NCBI GenBank assembly: GCA_023433405.1
Contig: JAEZCT010000001.1
Coordinates: 1-5,435, forward strand
DNA: 5,435 bases
From: Bacillota bacterium
GTDB lineage: Bacteria > Bacillota > Clostridia > Oscillospirales > Ruminococcaceae
Reading direction: 5' to 3'
The position numbers and the translations under genes were made by a program. Position 1 is the first letter of the stretch; every line of letters begins with the position of its first letter. The notes beneath the pieces were generated by a model, which was given only the letters and a program-made list of their open reading frames with translations, was not told the origin of the DNA and ran no database searches. Positions 1-5,435 of this stretch are shown piece by piece.

Positions 1-840
1 TACATCGTCCCTCCCCGACCAAGACGCGTAGTTCAGTATCAAATTCGCAATCACCGCGCCGATGTCAAAACCCGCAGGGCCATAGAACGAGAACTCGGTA
101 TCGAACACGCGCAGTTCGTTGTCATCGATGAATATCGAGCCAGTATGGAGGTCTCCGTGCAGCAGCGACTGCGCTTTTTGCATGAAGCCCATCTTCAGTT
201 TTGTAACCTCCAGCCGCAGCGCGTCCTTCTTCCACCACACCTGCCGCACATAATCCATGATCTCGGGGTTGATGTCGTTGGTGCCTGCGTCGAAGTAAGG
301 ATCGGTCAGCACCAAATCTTCAGTAATCTTGCACAGCTCGGGGTTGGTGAACTTCTTCACCTGTTCCTTCTTCTGGATGGGGTCCATGTGATAGTCGGAC
401 GTGTAAAACAGCGTGCGCGCCAGAAATCTTCCAATCTGCTCCGGAAATTTGGGGAAACGGCGCATCTTCATCAGCTCAAACCGCATGATCTTGAGGTAGC
501 TCAAGTCCTCCACCATCGAAAGCGCCATATCTTCATCATTGAAATACACCTGGGGCACCATGCCGGGGCAGATGCGTTCCTGTGTTTTCAGCGCCTCGGC
601 CTCGATACGCGAGCGGTCTATGGTCAGCGGCCACGAATCGCCGATCACCCTCAGATGCGGCAGCGCCTGTTTGAAAATGGTGGACTTGCCATGCTTGTTG
701 TCGATAATGTGAAACACCAGATTCAAATTGCCGTCGCCGATTTCATGTGATACCAGTTCGGCATCCTTCTCGAATAGCCCGGGCACGCCCCGTGCGTATT
801 CCACTGCCTGCTGTTCCGTGAGTGCTCTGTATTCACCCAT
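1..840 (-). CDS. mtnK: S-methyl-5-thioribose kinase (MtnK-like), 3'-truncated by window edge
   Basis: The reading frame runs from ATG at 840 down to base 1 without a stop, giving 280 residues of a family normally near 400; the C-terminal third lies outside the window. MtnK phosphorylates 5-methylthioribose at C1 with ATP, in the cytoplasm, as a step of methionine salvage. Visible motifs: nucleotide loop GDGNLN (35-40), ATP lysine K57 in FKQALP, MEDLS-like hinge VEDLS (110-114), the family-typical NPELCKITEDLV (166-177), catalytic loop HGDLHTGSI (228-236, D230), and metal-binding DTE (247-249) in place of the DFG of protein kinases, followed by FYGPAGFDIGA (252-262). The start is fixed by GGAGG seven bases upstream. 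It is the last gene seen, 58 bases after the FGGY kinase. Family membership is strong. A 5-deoxyribose kinase, which handles a close substrate analogue, is the main alternative. Confidence 0.85.
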   Translation of the reverse strand, partial: MGEYRALTEQQAVEYARGVPGLFEKDAELVSHEIGDGNLNLVFHIIDNKHGKSTIFKQALPHLRVIGDSWPLTIDRSRIEAEALKTQERICPGMVPQVYFNDEDMALSMVEDLSYLKIMRFELMKMRRFPKFPEQIGRFLARTLFYTSDYHMDPIQKKEQVKKFTNPELCKITEDLVLTDPYFDAGTNDINPEIMDYVRQVWWKKDALRLEVTKLKMGFMQKAQSLLHGDLHTGSIFIDDNELRVFDTEFSFYGPAGFDIGAVIANLILNYASWSGRDDV

Positions 841-847
841 GATTATA

Positions 848-852
848 CCTCC
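848..852 (-). promoter_or_regulatory. Shine-Dalgarno of the MtnK-like gene
   Basis: On the minus strand GGAGG stands seven bases before the ATG at 840. It fixes the start of a frame that has no stop inside the window. The surrounding 58-base gap (841-898) holds no clear promoter, and only a weak 4-bp stem without a T-run, so the gene is probably read through from the FGGY kinase. Confidence 0.8.
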
Positions 853-898
853 GATATATCTTGTCCCCCGATGCATAACCGGGTCCGCCACATCCTGA

Positions 899-2443
899 TT
901 ATGTTGTCAGCGCGGTTACCTGCCGCATCCATTCCCCCATCAACGGGTAAGCTTGCCGATACTTTTCAGCGTATTCGCTGTATATGCCGTGCAGCTCCGC
1001 ATCCGGCTCAATCCTTTCCACAAACGAAACCATGTGGCGGCATGCCGCGGCAATATCGGGATAGACGCCTGCCGCCACAGCTGCGAGTATCGCGGAACCC
1101 AGGCTCGGCGCTTCCGCCTCCTCCGGTATGTAGATCGGCACGTCGCTCACGCTGCTGTGAATGTCCATCCACAGCCGGCTCTTCGTGGCCCCGCCGCATA
1201 CATAAAGCCCGTTCACCTTATAACCGCCCGAGGCAAACGTCTGCAGTATGTGTTCCGTCCCGTAAGCGATACCTTCGAGTATCGCACGGTATATATGCGC
1301 CGGCGTATGCTTGAGCGTCAGGCCGTAGAACAGGCCGCGCACCTCGCCGTCCGTGAACGGCGTTCTGTTGCCCTGAAAATAGTCCAGCATCAGCAAGCCA
1401 TCTGATCCGGGCGGGATATGAGCTGCCTCTTCGTTGAGCAGGTCATATATCTTCCGGCCCTCCGCGGCAGCCTTATGTGAGGCATAACCCGCGAGATTCT
1501 CCTTGAACCAGTTGACGATGGAGCCGGTGGATATCTGTCCGCCCTCCACCATATAGAGCCCCGGCACGATCGCATCCGGGAAGCCGCCGAACATCCCCTG
1601 CTGGTGAATTTCCACATCGGTCAAGCCCAGATGCAGGTGTGATGATCCGGTGATCAGCGCCATGCTTCCGGGCTCGATCACATTGAGGCCGATCATGCCC
1701 ACGTAAGCATCCGCGCCGCCCTGCGCCACCGGAATGCCCGGCAGCAGCCCCAGCTCAAGCGCGGCTTCGGCGGACAGTGTCCCCTGCAGCGCGCCCATCG
1801 GAAGCACCCTCTTCGGGAACTTTTCCAGCACATCGCCGAGGCCGATCTTCTCATATAAAGATACCGGAAATCCGCCGTTATGATTGTCATAATACCAGCG
1901 CGCGGATACGTTATTCAGGCTGGCGGTCAGGTTGCCGGTGAGCCGGTGCATCAGCCAGTCGATACACTCCACAACGTGCTCAGCTTTCTGATAAACCTCC
2001 GGCTCATTCTCCTTGACCCACAGCGCTTTACAGGGCATCCATTCATACGAAACGTTGCCAAAGCCATTGTACTTCAGCGCGTCGTCGCCGCACTGCGCAA
2101 TGCGTTTGGCCTGAGCGGCTGCCCGGGCATCCATCCACAGTATTGCGGGGCGCAAGGACTGATAGTTGCTGTCCAAAAAAACCACCGTACAGCTGGTGCA
2201 GTCCGCGCCGATGCCGGCAATGGCGGACGGCTCTACGCCCGCCGCAGCCAGACATCCCCTAACGGCTTTTCTAAGCGCCCCCCACCATTCCTCTATGCTT
2301 TGCTCCGCATATCCCGTTTTGGGAATCGAAAGCGCCACTGGCTGCGCGTCAAACGCTTTTTGCTTGCCCTTGAAGTCAAACAGCGCAGCACGCACACCGC
2401 CGGTACCAAAATCGATTCCCAATACGTAGTCCTTATTGCTCAT
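899..2443 (-). CDS. FGGY-family carbohydrate kinase (ribulokinase/xylulokinase-like)
   Basis: A complete 514-residue cytoplasmic sugar kinase of the actin-like ATPase fold, which transfers the ATP gamma-phosphate to a ketose or polyol. The N-terminal domain opens with the phosphate loop GIDFGTGG (9-16) and has a WMDAR substrate-side motif (103-107). The probable catalytic base is D245 in QGGADAYVG (241-249). The second domain carries ITGSSHLHLG (264-273), a full match to FGGY signature 2 at 370-390, and the adenosine motif CGGATKS (416-422). Length is normal for the family (about 490-550). The start is supported by GAGG seven bases upstream; the stop is TAA. It follows dhaL by 37 bases and precedes the MtnK-like gene by 58. 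Overall wording is closer to ribulokinase-like members than to glycerol kinase, from memory. Substrate is not readable from sequence: a pentulose, tetritol or deoxy-sugar are all possible, so no gene symbol is given. Confidence 0.93.
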   Translation of the reverse strand: MSNKDYVLGIDFGTGGVRAALFDFKGKQKAFDAQPVALSIPKTGYAEQSIEEWWGALRKAVRGCLAAAGVEPSAIAGIGADCTSCTVVFLDSNYQSLRPAILWMDARAAAQAKRIAQCGDDALKYNGFGNVSYEWMPCKALWVKENEPEVYQKAEHVVECIDWLMHRLTGNLTASLNNVSARWYYDNHNGGFPVSLYEKIGLGDVLEKFPKRVLPMGALQGTLSAEAALELGLLPGIPVAQGGADAYVGMIGLNVIEPGSMALITGSSHLHLGLTDVEIHQQGMFGGFPDAIVPGLYMVEGGQISTGSIVNWFKENLAGYASHKAAAEGRKIYDLLNEEAAHIPPGSDGLLMLDYFQGNRTPFTDGEVRGLFYGLTLKHTPAHIYRAILEGIAYGTEHILQTFASGGYKVNGLYVCGGATKSRLWMDIHSSVSDVPIYIPEEAEAPSLGSAILAAVAAGVYPDIAAACRHMVSFVERIEPDAELHGIYSEYAEKYRQAYPLMGEWMRQVTALTT

Positions 2444-2480
2444 AGCCCATCCTCATAATTGGTTGGTATTCGCGGCAATA

Positions 2481-3110
2481 TCAGCCGTTTACAAAGTCCG
2501 CGATGGCTTTCGCAAACATATACCCGACAGTCGCGCCGGGGTCCGGCCTCCCGATCGTCTTCTCGCGGAAAACCGCCGCCTTGCCGTGCACGGACATCAT
2601 GCTCTTTGTAGCTTCCAGCCCATCCAGCGCGCCCTGTTCCGCTGCCCTGGCGCAGTCCTCAAGGCTTGTGCCAACGCAGGCTGCCGCCGCTTTCGCAGAA
2701 TAATCGAACGCGTCCACAATCGTCTTCTCGCCCGGCTGGGCTTTGCCCCGCATGATCAGCGCGTCGCGGAATTTCTCCACGAACAGCGTCAGCCCTGCGG
2801 CGTCGATCTCATCCTTGCCCTTCAGCGCCTTGCCGCCTTCCATCAGCCCGGAGGCCATTAGCGTCCCCATCGTGGACGGCACATGCTGAGACATCAGCAT
2901 GCCGGAGCGCATCAGCAGCTTGCCCACGTCCGGTTCATCCAACGCCGCCAGCCCTTCGGCCGTCTTTGTGAAGCCAAGGCTCATCGTGATGCCAAGGTCT
3001 CCGTCGCCCACAGCCGCGTCCAGTTCACATAAAAATTCCTTATTGTCTCGCATCAGTGTGCCCAGCTTATCGAACAGCGCTTTGATGCCGGTTTGATCCA
3101 GTTTGGCCAT
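2481..3110 (-). CDS. dhaL: Dihydroxyacetone kinase DhaL-type subunit (nucleotide-binding)
   Basis: A complete 209-residue protein, normal for DhaL (about 210). DhaL is the all-helical DAK2 subunit that binds ADP/ATP with magnesium and passes phosphate to the substrate held covalently on DhaK. The metal aspartates are present as D31, D36 and D38 in DAAVGDGDLG (31-40). The phosphate-contact turn STMGTL (79-84), KAQPGEKTIVDAF (123-135) and the C-terminal GRPDPGA (187-193) are also recognisable. One difference from the usual GDGDHG wording is Leu at 39 instead of His. The start has GGAGGG seven bases upstream; the stop is TGA. It begins only 14 bases after the dhaK stop, the classic kinase pair arrangement. 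No DhaM phosphotransferase gene is seen, so a direct ATP-driven reaction or a DhaM elsewhere must be considered. The true substrate follows that of the divergent DhaK. Confidence 0.93.
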   Translation of the reverse strand: MAKLDQTGIKALFDKLGTLMRDNKEFLCELDAAVGDGDLGITMSLGFTKTAEGLAALDEPDVGKLLMRSGMLMSQHVPSTMGTLMASGLMEGGKALKGKDEIDAAGLTLFVEKFRDALIMRGKAQPGEKTIVDAFDYSAKAAAACVGTSLEDCARAAEQGALDGLEATKSMMSVHGKAAVFREKTIGRPDPGATVGYMFAKAIADFVNG

Positions 3111-3124
3111 TGTATCACCCTCCG

Positions 3125-4123
3125 TTATTTCTGTACAAAAAACGGCGTGCTCGCAGGCGCGTCCAGCAGCGGTTTCAGCTCATCGTCCAGCTTGAGCAGG
3201 GATATCGACGCGCCGGCCATTTCCATCGATGTTGCAAACTCGCCGATATACGGGCGGTAGATGGAGATGCCTTTCTCAGCCAGCACCTCGTTGACGCGGT
3301 TGTAGAGTATGTACAATTCTTCCTTGGGCGTTGCGCCCAGTCCGTTCACCAGAACAGCCACTTCATCGCCTTTTTCCAGGCCGAGGTCTGCGATGATGGG
3401 AGCCAGCAACTCATCCGTCACGCCGTCCGCGGTTTTCAGCGCGCCATTCCAGATGCCCGGTTCGCCGTGGATGCCCATGCCCAGTGCCATTTCGCCCTCG
3501 GGGATTTCGAAGTTGGGCTTACCTACCTGAGGCAGCGTGCAGGGAGAGAGCGCCACACCCATGGTCCTCACATTTCCGTTGGCCTTTTGGGCAACGCGCA
3601 GCACTTCATCCAGGCTGGCCAGTTCCGCCGCCTTCGCGCCGGCGCATTTGTACACGAAAAATATGCCCGCCACGCCACGCCGCTTGTTCTCCTCACCTTT
3701 AGGTGCAGATGCTACGTCATCGTTGCCCACCAGCGACAGTACGCGGATGTCCTCCATGTCAGCCATCTCCGAAGCCATGTCGAAGTTCATGATGTCTCCG
3801 GTATAATTGCCGTAGATGTACAGCACGCCTGCCCCCGCGTCAATCGCCTTGGTCACCTCAAACATCTGGTTGGCGCTGGGAGACTGAAATACGCCGCCCA
3901 CAGCACATCCGTCCAGCAGGCCTTCGCCCACATATCCGAGAAACAGCGGCAGATGTCCTGAACCCCCGCCTGTCGCGATTCCCACCTTGCCGGGTACTTT
4001 TTTTGCCGTTACCAGACAGCGCAGGTCTCCTGCTGTCATCCGAACCATATCCGGATGCGCTGCATAGATGCCACTCAGCATATCGTCAACAAATGAGTCT
4101 GGGGTGTTTAACAGCTTTCTCAT
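3125..4123 (-). CDS. dhaK: Dihydroxyacetone kinase DhaK-type subunit, divergent pocket
   Basis: A complete 332-residue substrate subunit of the DhaK/DhaL kinase, which holds a short ketose as a hemiaminal on a histidine while DhaL supplies phosphate. The covalent histidine is H219 in GMGIHGEPG (215-223), matching E. coli H218. H57 in GGGSGH (52-57) and D110 in NYTGD (106-110) match E. coli H56 and D109. Further family blocks are ASAPKGEENKRRGVAG (138-153) and VLVNGLGATPKEELY (257-271). Unlike classical DhaK, GSGHEPAHAG reads GSGHLPLFLG (54-63), and the position of E. coli K104, which contacts dihydroxyacetone, is G105. Length is slightly under the usual 330-356. The start aligns with family N-termini, although its ribosome site is spaced 12 bases away. 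It lies between an ABC permease and dhaL. The enzyme could be an erythrulose or other ketose kinase; membership of the DhaK family is clear, the substrate is not. Confidence 0.93.
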   Translation of the reverse strand: MRKLLNTPDSFVDDMLSGIYAAHPDMVRMTAGDLRCLVTAKKVPGKVGIATGGGSGHLPLFLGYVGEGLLDGCAVGGVFQSPSANQMFEVTKAIDAGAGVLYIYGNYTGDIMNFDMASEMADMEDIRVLSLVGNDDVASAPKGEENKRRGVAGIFFVYKCAGAKAAELASLDEVLRVAQKANGNVRTMGVALSPCTLPQVGKPNFEIPEGEMALGMGIHGEPGIWNGALKTADGVTDELLAPIIADLGLEKGDEVAVLVNGLGATPKEELYILYNRVNEVLAEKGISIYRPYIGEFATSMEMAGASISLLKLDDELKPLLDAPASTPFFVQK

Positions 4124-4135
4124 AATCCTTTTCCA

Positions 4136-4140
4136 CTCCT
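4136..4140 (-). promoter_or_regulatory. Shine-Dalgarno of dhaK, long spacing
   Basis: On the minus strand AGGAG lies 12 bases before the dhaK ATG, longer than the 7-9 bases used by the other genes here. A second purine block, AAGGA (4126-4130), is only two bases from the ATG. The GTG inside the upstream block is out of frame, so the ATG at 4123 remains the best start. Confidence 0.55.
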
Positions 4141-4147
4141 CGTTTTA

Positions 4148-5200
4148 TTAATTATTTAGTTCTATCTGTTTTTTGATTCGCTTCTTTTCACCATACGAGT
4201 TCAGCAGGAAATTGGCGATCATGGTCAGCAGCAGCACGGCTCCCCAGATGAAACCGCGGGCGGTTGACGGGAACTGCAGCATTGTAAAGCCCGTGGACAG
4301 GAACTGAAGTATCAGCACCGCCAGCACCACGCCGGATATCTTGCCGAAACCGCCCGACGGGTTCACACCGCCCAATACCGCGATCAGTATCACCTGCAAT
4401 GTGTACGACAGACCATAGTCAGCCTTGGCCGAGTTGGAGCGGGCCATGATGATGAGCCCCGCAATAGCAGCCATCATGCCGCAAAACATATACGTCTTCA
4501 TGATGACGGATTCGTTCTTGATACCGGCGAACGAAGACGCGCGCGGGTTCGTGCCCATCATGTACAGCTTCAGGCCGTAAGTCGTCTTGTTGAGCGCTAT
4601 ATAGAATATTACCACAAACAGCGCGAAGATTATCAGCGGTATCGGGATACCCAGCAGCGAGTTAATGCCCAGGTTCGTGAACGCCTCCGGGAAGCCGAAC
4701 ACCGCGGGACCGCCGGTGATGCCCTTCGCGAGACCGATGAACACCTGCTGCGCACCCAGCGTCGCGAGTATCGGTGGAATGCCGATCTTTGCGATACTGA
4801 AGCCGTTCATCAGACCCGCCAGCGCGCCCACAGCCAGTGCCACGATAATCGCCAGCAGCATATATCCGATGGGATTGGCCGTTTCCGCCGGCATCATCTT
4901 CGTAAACACAAGACCGGCTATGATACCCGCCAGATTGGCAATGCCGACCAGCGACAAGTCGATACCGCCGGATAGCATAGCCAGCATGGTGGCAATGGCC
5001 ATAATGCCGAACTCAGGGAACGAAAAGCCCATGGAGCTGAATGTTTCCGGCGAGAAAAACTCCTTGTTGAGCAGGCTCATCAGCACTGTCACGATAACCA
5101 GTATCACGAGCAGACGAATGAGGTTGTTATCTATCTTATTGGGCGACAGCGCCCGGCCCACCATCGGCTGAGCTGTCGCATTCTTTGGATTGTTTGACAT
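4148..5200 (-). CDS. Sugar ABC transporter permease (RbsC / BPD_transp_2 family)
   Basis: A complete 350-residue integral membrane protein of the ribose/simple-sugar importer permease family (usually 320-350). It forms half of the membrane channel, taking solute from a binding protein and driven by a cytoplasmic RbsA-like ATPase. About nine or ten hydrophobic spans can be drawn, beginning near residues 27-44 and ending near 317-335, after a polar cytoplasmic N-terminus. Family motifs are GGIDLS (78-83), the NGF...KIGIPPILATLGAQ block (132-151), GTNPRAS (216-222), and LGGVNPSGGFGKISG (276-290), the loop expected to meet the ATPase. The C-terminal tail is basic (EKKRIKKQ). It starts 13 bases after another permease and is followed after 24 bases by dhaK, so the transporter is tied to the downstream kinases. 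The ligand cannot be read from a permease; a ribose-like sugar, AI-2-like molecule or polyol are all compatible. Confidence 0.93.
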   Translation of the reverse strand: MSNNPKNATAQPMVGRALSPNKIDNNLIRLLVILVIVTVLMSLLNKEFFSPETFSSMGFSFPEFGIMAIATMLAMLSGGIDLSLVGIANLAGIIAGLVFTKMMPAETANPIGYMLLAIIVALAVGALAGLMNGFSIAKIGIPPILATLGAQQVFIGLAKGITGGPAVFGFPEAFTNLGINSLLGIPIPLIIFALFVVIFYIALNKTTYGLKLYMMGTNPRASSFAGIKNESVIMKTYMFCGMMAAIAGLIIMARSNSAKADYGLSYTLQVILIAVLGGVNPSGGFGKISGVVLAVLILQFLSTGFTMLQFPSTARGFIWGAVLLLTMIANFLLNSYGEKKRIKKQIELNN

Positions 5201-5209
5201 AAGCCCTAA

Positions 5210-5215
5210 CCTCCT
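5210..5215 (-). promoter_or_regulatory. Shine-Dalgarno of second permease overlapping the previous stop codon
   Basis: Minus-strand AGGAGG sits nine bases before the ATG at 5200 and shares bases with the TAG stop (5216-5214) of the preceding permease. Ribosomes ending the first permease therefore stop directly on the start site of the second, which fits translational coupling and equal production of two channel halves. Confidence 0.75.
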
Positions 5216-5435
5216 ATTTTTCCGCCAGTATCTGTACCTTGCGGCGCATCTTCAAGTTCTGGTAAGCCGTTATGCCCGTGCCGATAATGATCAGCAGACC
5301 CGTCACGAACGTCTGCCATTCGGAAGGTATTCCCAGCAGTATCAGGTTATTGTTGACGATGGTCACCAGCAGCACACCCAAGATAGTGCCTGTCACCGTG
5401 CCGTAACCGCCCGTGATTCGCGTACCGCCCAGCAC
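5214..5435 (-). CDS. Sugar ABC transporter permease, C-terminal fragment (5' end outside window)
   Basis: The last 73 residues of a permease of the same RbsC-like family; the frame is open to the window edge, so the GTG at 5435 is probably an internal valine and not the true start. The visible part begins in the conserved cytoplasmic loop (VLGGTRITGGYGTVTGT), which in this family faces the ATPase. It continues with a hydrophobic span ending at ILLGIPSEWQ and a final span around FVTGLLIIIGTGITAY, followed by a basic tail. It ends in TAG, 13 bases before the next permease. Two adjacent, different permeases suggest a heteromeric channel, as in the LsrC/LsrD type of importer. The ATPase and binding-protein genes would be expected further upstream, beyond the right edge. 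Confidence 0.9.
   Translation of the reverse strand: MLGGTRITGGYGTVTGTILGVLLVTIVNNNLILLGIPSEWQTFVTGLLIIIGTGITAYQNLKMRRKVQILAEK

Noticed and set aside
145..750. A 201-codon open frame on the plus strand.
   Set aside because: It lies fully antisense to the MtnK-like gene, whose minus-strand frame carries conserved motifs. Its own product is rich in His, Gln and Leu with no recognisable domain, as expected of an antisense shadow.
867..883. A possible terminator hairpin between the FGGY kinase and the MtnK-like gene.
   Set aside because: The stem is only 4 bp with a 9-base loop and no T-run follows on the minus strand, so it does not meet the usual form of an intrinsic terminator.
1880..2458. 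Plus-strand open frames of 192 and 87 codons opposite the FGGY kinase N-terminus.
   Set aside because: Both are antisense to a well-conserved kinase domain and show no motif; their openness follows from the GC-rich codon use of the real gene.
3110..3961. A 283-codon plus-strand open frame opposite dhaK.
   Set aside because: Its codons mirror the dhaK frame, its product has no domain and is rich in His, Arg and Gln, and it has no supporting gene context. The minus-strand DhaK has all expected catalytic residues.
4665..5171. A 168-codon plus-strand frame opposite the second permease.
   Set aside because: It is an antisense shadow of membrane-segment codons, low in complexity (Ala, Ser, Ile, Met), and without a credible product.
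5433..5435. GTG at the right edge as a start codon for a small 73-residue protein.
   Set aside because: The residues match the C-terminal quarter of an RbsC-like permease, starting in the middle of a conserved loop, so the GTG is most likely an internal valine codon of a longer gene.

Overview
The window is a run of six genes, all on the minus strand and transcribed from right to left. It looks like the middle of one catabolic operon for a sugar or sugar-like compound. Both ends are cut: the rightmost gene has lost its N-terminal part and the leftmost has lost its C-terminal part. The DNA is moderately GC-rich. The strong GGAGG-type ribosome sites, tight spacing and protein types suggest a Bacillota (Clostridia-like) bacterium, but this taxonomic guess is an inference from style, not from a marker gene.

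In transcription order the layout is: (1) the C-terminal end of an RbsC-type sugar ABC permease (5435-5214); (2) a complete second RbsC-type permease (5200-4148); (3) a DhaK-type ketose kinase substrate subunit (4123-3125); (4) its DhaL-type nucleotide-binding partner (3110-2481); (5) an FGGY-family carbohydrate kinase (2443-899); (6) the first 280 residues of a methylthioribose-kinase (MtnK) type enzyme (840-1). The gaps between genes are 13, 24, 14, 37 and 58 bases, with no convincing terminator or promoter, so co-transcription from a promoter beyond the right edge is likely. No stretch over 300 bases lacks a gene. No RNA gene, repeat array, mobile element or CRISPR was seen.

Taken together, two permeases import a small sugar or polyol, and three phosphotransferases of unrelated folds (DhaK/DhaL, FGGY, and the protein-kinase-like MtnK fold) act on it or on its breakdown products. 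DhaK keeps its substrate-binding and catalytic histidines and aspartate. The residues around the pocket differ from classical dihydroxyacetone kinase, most clearly a Gly where E. coli DhaK has Lys104. The real substrate may therefore be another short ketose, such as a tetrulose. MtnK points to 5-methylthioribose, or a related 5-deoxypentose, as one input. The combination suggests an uptake-and-salvage pathway for unusual pentose-like compounds ending in a triose phosphate, but the exact pathway cannot be settled from this window.
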